A stretch of DNA of 5,823 bases, from assembly GCA_903890595.1 (NCBI GenBank), contig CAITBU010000510.1, positions 1 through 5,823 of the forward strand, given 5' to 3'. The position numbers were made by a program, and so were the translations under genes. This document shows positions 1 to 5,823 of the stretch, piece after piece. The stretch is from an uncultured Holophagaceae bacterium (GTDB lineage: Bacteria; Acidobacteriota; Holophagae; Holophagales; Holophagaceae). Under the pieces are notes generated by a model. It had not been told where the DNA came from. It saw nothing but the letters and a program-made list of their open reading frames with translations, and ran no database searches. Position 1 is the first letter of the stretch. Every line of letters starts with the position of its first letter.

Positions 1-843
1 GGCCCAGGCGGCCACCGGCTGGGAGAGGCCATTGCCCAGCAGGCGGTAGCGGGCCTCCAGGGACAGGCCCTCGGGAAAGCGCAGGTCCCCCGGCAGGCCC
101 AGCAGGCGGGCCACCTCAGACGGCGAGAAGCGCCGCACGCCCTGCGGGGTCCGGAGAAACGAGCCGCTGCCCACATAGCGCCGGCCATAACCGCCGATGA
201 AGCAGGTGCTGCGCCGGTCCCCGGCTTCCACCACATCCAGGCCATGGCGGTGGCGGGCGAACACCTCGGGACTGAGGTAGAGAGTTGGATCCTCCACAGG
301 GTCCAGAAAGGCCGCCAGGAGCTGCGGCTCCCGCTGGGGGAGGGGGAGGGACACCAGCGGCCGCCGGGAGGCCACCACATAGACCCGGGGCCGCTGGTTG
401 GGCAGTCCAAAGCTGCTGGGACAGGCCTCCAGGTCCAGCCACTCCAGGCCCTGGGCCTGGAGCCGCTCAGTGAGCAGCTGATGGGCGTCCGAACCCAGGA
501 AGCCCAGGACATTTTCCAGCACGAGGCGCTCGGGCGGAGCCTCCTGGAGGACGTCCATGAGGTGGCGGAAGGCCCGACAGCGGAGATCCGCCAGCCCCTC
601 GCGGTTGCCCATGCGGCAGAAGGGTTGGCAGGGGGGACTCAGCAGCCAGGTATCGGCTCCGTGGGCGGCCAGCGTCCTGGACGCCACCGCGGCCAGCTCC
701 TGGGGGTGGGGCTGCTCGCCGTGGTTCAGCGCATAGGTGGCGTTGGCGGCCTCGCTCACGTCGTAGGCCGCCACCACCCTGCCCCGGTCCCCGAGGGCGC
801 AACGCCAGCCCCCCAGGCCCGAGAAGAGCTCCAGGACGCGCAT
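1..843 (-). CDS. dnmt2: Dnmt2/TRDMT1-type tRNA cytosine-5 methyltransferase, 3' end cut by window edge
   Basis: The frame is open from ATG at 843 to base 1, giving 281 residues without a stop. Seen in the translation: SAM-binding motif I LELFSGLGG (4-12); VVAAYDVSEAAN (23-34), close to the eukaryotic Dnmt2 form of motif II; motif IV SPPCQPFCR (69-77) with catalytic Cys72; motif VI ENV (110-112); motif VIII QRPR (150-153); the Dnmt2-type block CFIGGYG (214-220), where eukaryotic enzymes have CFT; and motif X RYRLLGNGLSQPV (265-277). Family knowledge: these enzymes use the DNA C5-methyltransferase fold to methylate C38 in the anticodon loop of tRNA-Asp, or tRNA-Glu in Geobacter. The start fits the family because homologues begin just before the VLELFSG motif. 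Judged against human DNMT2, perhaps 10-40 residues are missing at the C terminus. The gene is coupled to the upstream membrane-protein gene. A DNA C5-methyltransferase is less likely, because the DV..AN and CF.-GYG blocks and the very short target-recognition region point to Dnmt2. The tRNA substrate here is inferred, not shown. Confidence 0.9.
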   Translation of the reverse strand, partial: MRVLELFSGLGGWRCALGDRGRVVAAYDVSEAANATYALNHGEQPHPQELAAVASRTLAAHGADTWLLSPPCQPFCRMGNREGLADLRCRAFRHLMDVLQEAPPERLVLENVLGFLGSDAHQLLTERLQAQGLEWLDLEACPSSFGLPNQRPRVYVVASRRPLVSLPLPQREPQLLAAFLDPVEDPTLYLSPEVFARHRHGLDVVEAGDRRSTCFIGGYGRRYVGSGSFLRTPQGVRRFSPSEVARLLGLPGDLRFPEGLSLEARYRLLGNGLSQPVAAWA

Positions 844-845
844 CA
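841..845 (-). promoter_or_regulatory. TGATG stop-start overlap, membrane-protein gene to dnmt2
   Basis: The TGA stop of the upstream gene (845-843) and the ATG of dnmt2 (843-841) share one base. No Shine-Dalgarno sequence lies at normal distance: the preceding bases encode the Gly/Cys tail of the upstream protein. The nearest purine-rich match, GGAGGG at 875-870, is 26 bases away. Translation of dnmt2 probably depends on ribosomes terminating on the upstream gene and reinitiating. Confidence 0.7.
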
Positions 846-1463
846 GCCGCAACCGCAGCCGCTGCCACACCCTCCGCAGGCAGCCTGGAGGGTGGTGGCC
901 TTGGCCAGTCCCTGCCCAGCGATAAAGATCCGGATGGCCAGGGCCAGGGCGGTCACGGCATCAGCCCAGGGCAGTCGCAGCCCAAGCAGGCTGCCCACCG
1001 CCAGGAGCATGGCCAGCTCAAGCAGGACCTGGGATCGCGCCGCATCCAGCTCCAGCGCAGGGTGCAGGCCCACCAGCCTGCGCTTGGCACCCCAGAGGCA
1101 GACGATCAGGAGCAGCGCCACCGGGGGCAGCCCCCAGCTGGTGACAGTCGGGGTGGGCAGCCACCCTCCCTGCAGCGCCAGCAGAGCCAGGCCAGCCAGG
1201 CCCAGGGCCAGGAGGCGCAGCAGGTGGGCCGTGGTGCGCAGGGTCAGCCGATCCCGCTCGAGGCCCTCGTTGCCCAGACCCCCCCGGAGGCGGAAGCCCA
1301 GGCTGAGGGCCGGGGGAACCTGCAGGAGACAGAGCACGCCAAACCCACCCAGGGCGATGGCACCCTGGGTCCACCCCAGCCACAGCGCGGCAGGCCCGAG
1401 GTGCAGACAGACCAGCACGGTGAGGCGCGTGAGCCAGAGGGACCGACTGAGGTCCGCCGTCAT
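843..1463 (-). CDS. Six-helix membrane protein, degenerate CDF (cation efflux)-like, with Cys-rich C-terminal tail
   Basis: The 206-residue protein is very hydrophobic, with about six predicted membrane helices near residues 9-30, 34-57, 79-99, 106-126, 144-163 and 166-186. Residues 126-188 (KRRLVGLHPALELDAARSQ, then a helix, then PWADAVTALALAI) follow the TM4-TM6 pattern of cation diffusion facilitators, which export Zn, Fe, Mn or Co. The usual TM5 D-A-x-H-S-x-x-x-D is here D140-A-A-R143-S-Q-V-L147, so both metal-binding positions are replaced, and the second helix has no Asp pair. The roughly 80-residue cytosolic CDF C-terminal domain is absent. In its place is an 11-residue Gly/Cys tail with Cys196, Cys199, Cys203 and Cys205. 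CDF membership is inferred from pattern only. It could instead be an unrelated small membrane protein that binds metal or senses redox through its tail. The ATG overlaps the ettA stop and the stop overlaps the dnmt2 start, so it belongs to that unit. Function unknown. Confidence 0.8.
   Translation of the reverse strand: MTADLSRSLWLTRLTVLVCLHLGPAALWLGWTQGAIALGGFGVLCLLQVPPALSLGFRLRGGLGNEGLERDRLTLRTTAHLLRLLALGLAGLALLALQGGWLPTPTVTSWGLPPVALLLIVCLWGAKRRLVGLHPALELDAARSQVLLELAMLLAVGSLLGLRLPWADAVTALALAIRIFIAGQGLAKATTLQAACGGCGSGCGCG
1460..1463 (-). promoter_or_regulatory. ATGA start-stop overlap, ettA to membrane-protein gene
   Basis: The start codon at 1463-1461 and the ettA stop TGA at 1462-1460 form a four-base ATGA overlap. 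The bases just upstream, which encode the final Lys-Leu-Thr-Arg of EttA, hold no recognisable Shine-Dalgarno sequence. This is the classic arrangement for termination-reinitiation coupling. Confidence 0.75.
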
Positions 1464-3145
1464 CGGGTCAGCTTGCGGTACTTGATGCGGTGGGGATCGA
1501 AGGGCTTGAGGCCCAGGACATCGCGGCGGTACGCCTCGTACTGGCTGTAGTTCCCGTCGAAGAACTGCACCTGGGAGTCCCCCTCAAAGGCCAGGATGTG
1601 GGTGGCCAGGCGATCCAGGAACCAGCGGTCGTGGCTCACCAGCACGGCACTGCCGGCGAAGGACTCGATGGCCTCTTCCAGGGCCCGCATGGTGTTCACG
1701 TCCAGGTCGTTGGTGGGCTCATCGAAGAAGAGCAAGTTGGCTTCGCTCTTCAGGGTGAGGGCCAGGTTCAGGCGGTTCTGCTGGCCGCCGCTGAGCTCGC
1801 CGACCTTCTTCTGCTGGGAGTCCCCGGAGAAGCCGAAGCGGCTGAGCCAGGCCCGGGCATTGATGAGCTTGCCGCCCAGCTCGATCTGTTCGTAGCCACC
1901 GGAGACGGCCTCGAAGACGCTCTTGTCCATGTTCAGGCCAGAGCGCAGCTGATCCACGTAGGCCATGCGCACCGTGTCGCCCAGGCGGATGCTCCCGGCG
2001 TCCGGGGCCTCCTGGCCCGTGATGAGGCGCAGCAGGGTGGACTTGCCGGCGCCGTTGGGACCGATGACCCCCAGGATGCCGCCCCGGGGAATGGCGAAGC
2101 TCAGGTTCTCAAACAACACCCGGTCGCCGTAGACCTTGGAGACGCCGTCCACCTCGGCCACCAAGTCACCCAGGCGTGGGCCGCTGGGGATGTAGATCTC
2201 CAGCTCCTGCTCCTTCTGGCGACCCTCTTCACCGGCCAGGCTCTCGTAGTTGGCGATGCGGGCCTTGCTCTTCGCATGCTGGCCCTTGGGCGACATGCGG
2301 ATCCACTCCAGCTCCCGCTCCAGGGTCTTCTGGCGCCGCTGGTCGGACTTCTCCTCCTTGGCCATGCGCCCCTGCTTCTGCTCCAGCCAGCTGGAGTAGT
2401 TGCCCTTCCAGGGGATGCCCTCGCCCCGGTCCAGCTCCAGGATCCAGCCCGCCACGTGGTCCAGGAAGTAGCGGTCGTGGGTGACGGCGATGACGGTGCC
2501 GGCGTAGTCCTGCAGGTGCTTCTCCAGCCAGGCCACGGTCTCGGCATCCAGGTGGTTGGTGGGTTCGTCCAGCAGCAGGATGTCGGGCTTCTGCAGGAGC
2601 AGACGGCAGAGCGCCACGCGCCGGCGTTCACCGCCGGACAGCACACCCACCTTGGTGTCGGGGTCGGGGCAGCGCAGGGCGTCCATGGCCTGCTCCAGGC
2701 GGGAGTCCAGGTCCCAGCAGTCGTGGGCGTCGATCTTCTCCTGCAGCTCGCCCTGCTGGGCCAGCAGTGCGTCCATGTCGGCGTCGGGATCGGCGAACTG
2801 ATCGCTGATGGCGTTATAGGCCTTCATCCAGCCCACCTGCTCGGCGGCGCCTTCTTCCACGGTCTCGCGGACGGTCTTCTCCGGATCCAGGGCCGGCTCC
2901 TGCTCCAGCATCCCCGTGGTGTAGCCCCGGCTCAGCACGGCCTCGCCGTTGAAGTCGTGGTCCACGCCAGCCATGATGCGCAGCACGGTGCTCTTGCCGG
3001 AGCCGTTGAGGCCCAGCACACCGATCTTGGCCCCCAAAAAGTAGCTGAGGGAGATGTCCTTGATGACCGGCTTGCTGTTGTAGATCTTGGAGACCCGCAT
3101 CATCGAGTAGATGATCTCGGGTTGGTCGCTCTGGGTCTTGGCCAT
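1460..3145 (-). CDS. ettA: EttA-type ABC-F protein (energy-dependent translational throttle)
   Basis: The product has 561 residues, against about 555 for E. coli EttA. Two ABC ATPase domains are present and there are no membrane helices. Domain 1 has Walker A GLNGSGKST (45-53), signature LSGGERRR (169-176) and Walker B/catalytic DEPTNHLD with Glu194. Domain 2 has Walker A GPNGAGKST (362-370), signature LSGGQQNR (451-458) and DEPTNDLD with Glu476. An EttA-like arm insertion lies around 96-147, and the charged linker (PtIM) spans about 250-303, including YSSWLEQK, LERELEWIR and KGQHAKSKARI. The C terminus RIKYRKLTR resembles EttA, especially the actinobacterial form. Family knowledge: EttA binds the ribosomal E site and gates the first elongation steps according to the ATP/ADP ratio. 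The frame stays open well upstream (to 3559), but that part is antisense-phase to ppdK and crosses the terminator. The ATG at 3145 fits the EttA N terminus, with about seven extra residues. All nucleotide-binding residues look intact. It is the first gene of the coupled trio. Confidence 0.95.
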   Translation of the reverse strand: MAKTQSDQPEIIYSMMRVSKIYNSKPVIKDISLSYFLGAKIGVLGLNGSGKSTVLRIMAGVDHDFNGEAVLSRGYTTGMLEQEPALDPEKTVRETVEEGAAEQVGWMKAYNAISDQFADPDADMDALLAQQGELQEKIDAHDCWDLDSRLEQAMDALRCPDPDTKVGVLSGGERRRVALCRLLLQKPDILLLDEPTNHLDAETVAWLEKHLQDYAGTVIAVTHDRYFLDHVAGWILELDRGEGIPWKGNYSSWLEQKQGRMAKEEKSDQRRQKTLERELEWIRMSPKGQHAKSKARIANYESLAGEEGRQKEQELEIYIPSGPRLGDLVAEVDGVSKVYGDRVLFENLSFAIPRGGILGVIGPNGAGKSTLLRLITGQEAPDAGSIRLGDTVRMAYVDQLRSGLNMDKSVFEAVSGGYEQIELGGKLINARAWLSRFGFSGDSQQKKVGELSGGQQNRLNLALTLKSEANLLFFDEPTNDLDVNTMRALEEAIESFAGSAVLVSHDRWFLDRLATHILAFEGDSQVQFFDGNYSQYEAYRRDVLGLKPFDPHRIKYRKLTR

Positions 3146-3151
3146 GGGGCA

Positions 3152-3154
3152 TCC
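3152..3154 (-). promoter_or_regulatory. weak Shine-Dalgarno-like GGA before ettA
   Basis: GGA lies six bases before the ettA ATG. It is the only purine match in the 12 bases between the terminator T-run and the start codon. It is a poor ribosome-binding site, and the upstream hairpin leaves little room for a better one. Confidence 0.3.
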
Positions 3155-3157
3155 GAC

Positions 3158-3184
3158 AAAAAGGCCGCGCGAGGCGCGGCCTTT
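3158..3184 (-). terminator. rho-independent terminator after ppdK
   Basis: Two perfectly complementary 11-base arms (3184-3174 and 3170-3160, GC-rich core GGCCGCGC) enclose a three-base loop. On the minus strand the hairpin ends in a run of five T (3162-3158 read as complement). It begins 22 bases after the ppdK stop and ends 12 bases before the ettA start, so it should end the ppdK transcript. On the plus strand only three T follow the stem and no plus-strand gene needs it, so the minus-strand reading is preferred. It lies in the ettA leader if any transcript reads through. Confidence 0.88.
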
Positions 3185-3206
3185 CCAGGATAGCGGAACC
3201 GGTCTG

Positions 3207-5823
3207 TTACTGCAGGGCCGCCTGAGCCGCCGCCAGGGTGGCGATGGGCACGCGGTAGGGGCTGCAGCTGACGTAGTCGAGGCCCACGCCATGGAAGAAC
3301 ACCACGCTGCGGGGATCGCCGCCGTGCTCACCACAGACACCCAGGTGGATGTCGGGGCGGGTGGCGCGGCCCTTTTCGCAGGCGATGCGCACCAGCTCCC
3401 CGATGCCCTCCTGGTCCAGGCTCTGGAAGGGATCGTCCTCCAGGATCTTCTTGGAGACGTATTCCGGCAGGAAGCTGCCGGAGTCATCCCGGCTGAAGCC
3501 GAAGCCCATCTGGGTGAGGTCGTTGGTGCCGAAGCTGAAGTACTCGGCTTCCTGCGCAATGCGGTCAGCGGTAATGGCCGCGCGGGGGATCTCGATCATG
3601 GTGCCGATGGGGCAGGCGAACTGGGTGCCCCGCTCCCGGTTGACCTGGGCAATCTCGTCGAGCATCTCGGCCTTGGTGAAGGCCAGCTCCCGCACGGATC
3701 CGATGAGCGGAACCATGATCTCGGGGAGTGCCTTGATGCCCTTGGCGGTGGCATCCAGAGCGGCCTCGGCGATGGCGCGGGTCTGCATCCGGATGATCTC
3801 CGGGAAGGTGATGCCCAGGCGGCAGCCGCGGTGGCCCATCATGGGATTGAACTCGTGCAGCTGGGCCACGCGACGCTCGACGCTGGCAAGGCTCACACCC
3901 AGCACCTGGGCCATCTCCTCCTGCCCGGCCTTGTCCTGGGGCAGGAACTCGTGGAGGGGCGGATCCAGGAGGCGGATGTTCACGGGCAGGCCGTCCATGG
4001 CCTTGAAGATGCCCTCGAAGTCCTCCCGCTGCATGGGGAGCAGCTTGGTGAGAGCCTTCTTGCGGCCTTCCGTATCCGTGGCAAGGATCATCTCCCGCAC
4101 GGAGATGATGCGGTCGCCCTCGAAGAACATGTGTTCCGTGCGGCAGAGGCCGATGCCTTCGGCACCGAAGGCTCGCGCCACCACAGCATCGTGGGGAGTG
4201 TCAGCGTTGGTGCGCACCTTGAGGCGCTTCGCCGCCACGCTCCAGGTCATGATCTTGGCGAAGCGCTGGTAGAGCTCGCTCTCGCTGGCCTGCATGCGGC
4301 CATCCACCAGGACCTGGTTGACCTCGGAGGGGTGGGCGCTCAGCTGGCCCGAGAACACCTCGCCGGTGGAGCCGTCCATGGAGATCCAGTCCACGCCGGC
4401 CTTGAGTTCCAAGTTGCCGACCATGACCACGCCCCGGGCCTGATCGATCTGCACGCCAGAGGCGCCGCAGACGCAGGGCTTGCCCATGCCGCGGGCCACC
4501 ACGGCCGCGTGGCTGGTCATGCCGCCCCGGGCGGTGAGGATGCCCTGGGCAGCCACCATGCCGGAGATGTCTTCAGGGCTGGTCTCCACGCGCACCAGCA
4601 CAACTGGACCATCGACGGCCATCTTCTCAGCCTGGTCGGCGGTGAGGGCGATGCGGCCAGTAGCCGCACCGGGACCGGCGTTCAGGCCCTTGGTGAGCAT
4701 GCGGCCTTCCTTGCGGAGGCGGTCCTTCTCACGGGGATCAAAGACCGGCGCCAGCAGCTGGGAGAGGCTATCGGCATCGATGCGCCGCAGGGCGGTGGCA
4801 CTGTCGATGAGGCCTTCGTCCACCAGGTCGATGGCGATGCGGATGCCCGCCATGGCGGTGCGCTTGCCGTTGCGGGTCTGGAGCAGGTAGAGCTTGCCGC
4901 GCTCGATGGTGAACTCGATGTCCTGCATGTCCTTGAAGTGACGCTCCAGGCGCTGACAGGTGGCATCCAGCTCGGTAAAAGAAGCCGGCATTGCGAGCTC
5001 GAGGCTCAGCAACCCCGTGCCCTCGGCCTGCTTCTGGGTGATGGGCTGGGGCGTGCGGATGCCCGCCACCACGTCTTCTCCCTGGGCGTTGATGAGGTAC
5101 TCGCCGTAGAAGAGGCGCTCGCCAGTGGCCGGATCGCGGGTGAAGGCGACACCGGTGCCGCAGTCATCGCCCATGTTGCCGAAGACCATGCTCTGCACGT
5201 TGACGCCCGTACCCCACTCGTCGGGGATGCGATTGAGCTTCCGATAGGTGATGGCGCGCCCGGTGTTCCAGCTCTCGAAGACGGCGCGGATGGCGCCCCA
5301 CAGCTGTTCCATGGGGTCCTGTGGGAAAGGCGCCTCCGTCTCCTCGCGCACGATTTCCTTGAAGGCATCCACCAGGACCTTCCAGTCCGCAGCGCTTAAG
5401 TCAGTGTCGAGGTGGACGCCGAGTCGCTCCTTGGCGCGCTCCAGCTCCGCTTCAAACAGGGAGTGCTCCACGCCGAGCACCACGTTGCTGTACATCGTGA
5501 TGAACCGACGGTAGGAATCCCAGGCGAAGCGCGGGTTGCCGCTGGCGCGCTCCAGGGCCGCCACGGTCTTGTCATTGAGGCCGAGGTTGAGGACGGTATC
5601 CATCATGCCTGGCATGGAGACCCGGGCGCCGGAGCGCACGGAGAGCAGCAGGGGATTTTCTTCGGCACCAAAGCCGCAGCCTCGTTCGCCCTCGAGCCAG
5701 CGCAGCGCATCAACGATCTCGCCTCGGAGGGTCTCGGAGAGCGTGCGGCCGTTCACGTAATAGGCACCACACTGCTCAGTCGTGAGGGTAAACCCCGGGG
5801 GGACCGGAATGCCGAGGCCCGCC
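3207..5823 (-). CDS. ppdK: pyruvate, phosphate dikinase, 5' end cut by window edge
   Basis: It interconverts pyruvate, ATP and phosphate with PEP, AMP and pyrophosphate, in the cytosol, linking glycolysis and gluconeogenesis. The frame is open from the right edge (first full codon at 5822) to TAA at 3207, giving 871 residues. Compared with the Clostridium symbiosum enzyme, about 30 N-terminal residues lie outside, including the GGKG region. Numbering from the edge: GIPVPPGFTLTTE (4-16) and SVRSGARVSMPGMMDT (61-76) of the ATP-grasp domain; EFTIERGKLYLLQTRNGKR, which closes the nucleotide site; GGMTSHAAVVARG with the phosphorylated His438 and the neighbouring Thr that regulatory proteins modify in other species; then the PEP/pyruvate barrel with GLCRTEHMFF, RLLDPPLHEF, GTMIEIPRA, FGTNDLTQ and the catalytic Cys830 in GVCGEHGGDP. 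All catalytic motifs seen are intact. A GTG at 5756 can mimic a start, but clear family sequence continues upstream of it, so it is internal. A terminator follows directly. Confidence 0.98.
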   Translation of the reverse strand, partial: AGLGIPVPPGFTLTTEQCGAYYVNGRTLSETLRGEIVDALRWLEGERGCGFGAEENPLLLSVRSGARVSMPGMMDTVLNLGLNDKTVAALERASGNPRFAWDSYRRFITMYSNVVLGVEHSLFEAELERAKERLGVHLDTDLSAADWKVLVDAFKEIVREETEAPFPQDPMEQLWGAIRAVFESWNTGRAITYRKLNRIPDEWGTGVNVQSMVFGNMGDDCGTGVAFTRDPATGERLFYGEYLINAQGEDVVAGIRTPQPITQKQAEGTGLLSLELAMPASFTELDATCQRLERHFKDMQDIEFTIERGKLYLLQTRNGKRTAMAGIRIAIDLVDEGLIDSATALRRIDADSLSQLLAPVFDPREKDRLRKEGRMLTKGLNAGPGAATGRIALTADQAEKMAVDGPVVLVRVETSPEDISGMVAAQGILTARGGMTSHAAVVARGMGKPCVCGASGVQIDQARGVVMVGNLELKAGVDWISMDGSTGEVFSGQLSAHPSEVNQVLVDGRMQASESELYQRFAKIMTWSVAAKRLKVRTNADTPHDAVVARAFGAEGIGLCRTEHMFFEGDRIISVREMILATDTEGRKKALTKLLPMQREDFEGIFKAMDGLPVNIRLLDPPLHEFLPQDKAGQEEMAQVLGVSLASVERRVAQLHEFNPMMGHRGCRLGITFPEIIRMQTRAIAEAALDATAKGIKALPEIMVPLIGSVRELAFTKAEMLDEIAQVNRERGTQFACPIGTMIEIPRAAITADRIAQEAEYFSFGTNDLTQMGFGFSRDDSGSFLPEYVSKKILEDDPFQSLDQEGIGELVRIACEKGRATRPDIHLGVCGEHGGDPRSVVFFHGVGLDYVSCSPYRVPIATLAAAQAALQ

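Noticed and set aside
467..868. Minus-strand open frame of 133 codons overlapping dnmt2
   Set aside because: It is out of frame with dnmt2 and gives Pro/Gly/Arg-rich sequence without motifs. The dnmt2 frame carries six ordered methyltransferase motifs.
244..1485. Long plus-strand open frame (413 codons) across the left third
   Set aside because: It runs antisense to dnmt2 and the membrane-protein gene. Its product is low-complexity Gln/Pro/Arg-rich with no family motif, as expected of a shadow frame in GC-rich DNA.
1490..3193. Plus-strand open frame of 567 codons antisense to ettA
   Set aside because: It mirrors the ettA coding frame and gives a Leu/Gly/Val/His-rich product with no recognisable domain. 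GC-rich codon bias keeps the opposite frame free of stops.
3187..3215. Possible minus-strand promoter for ettA (TATCCT at 3192-3187, CTGCAG at 3215-3210, 17-base spacing)
   Set aside because: The -35 match is poor, and a transcript from here would start inside the terminator stem. The support is not enough to list it.
3146..3559. N-terminal extension of ettA up to 3559
   Set aside because: The extension would read through the terminator and the ppdK 3' end in a different frame. Its sequence is Ser/Pro/Arg-rich, and EttA homology begins just after the ATG at 3145.
3111..5399. Plus-strand open frame of 762 codons antisense to ppdK
   Set aside because: The opposite strand encodes an unmistakable PPDK with all catalytic motifs. 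The plus frame is His/Ala/Gly-rich with no family motif and no promoter or ribosome-binding site.
5754..5756. GTG at 5756 as the ppdK start
   Set aside because: The 22 in-frame codons upstream encode GIPVPPGFTLTTE, a conserved PPDK segment, so the true start lies beyond the right edge.

Overview
The window is GC-rich, gene-dense bacterial chromosome. All four genes I can support lie on the minus strand, so they read from right to left. They are a pyruvate, phosphate dikinase (ppdK, 5' end cut by the right edge), an EttA-type ABC-F translation factor, a small six-helix membrane protein resembling the core of cation diffusion facilitators, and a Dnmt2/TRDMT1-type cytosine methyltransferase (3' end cut by the left edge). 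High GC with strong G/C third positions, PPi-linked glycolysis/gluconeogenesis and a bacterial Dnmt2 would fit an Acidobacteriota (Holophagae-like) or Desulfuromonadota-like bacterium. That placement is a low-confidence inference.

Layout on the minus strand: ppdK ends at 3207. A 61-base gap follows, holding a strong rho-independent terminator (about 3158-3184) whose T-run stops 12 bases before the ettA start at 3145. ettA runs 3145-1460. Its stop overlaps the start of the membrane-protein gene (1463-843) as ATGA, and that gene's stop shares one base with the dnmt2 start (843) as TGATG. The last three genes therefore look like one translationally coupled unit, while ppdK looks like the end of the preceding unit. 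There is no gene-free stretch over 300 bases, and I see no tRNA, rRNA, CRISPR array, insertion sequence or attachment site.

How the genes may work together: ppdK is central metabolism and probably unrelated to the rest. The coupled trio is the interesting part. EttA acts at the ribosomal E site early in elongation, and Dnmt2 enzymes methylate C38 in the anticodon loop of tRNA-Asp (eukaryotes) or tRNA-Glu (Geobacter). Both therefore bear on decoding, possibly of acidic codons. The middle membrane protein has lost the expected CDF metal ligands and ends in a Cys/Gly tail, and its role is unknown. The Dnmt2 gene is easy to miss because it runs off the window edge and has no stop codon here.
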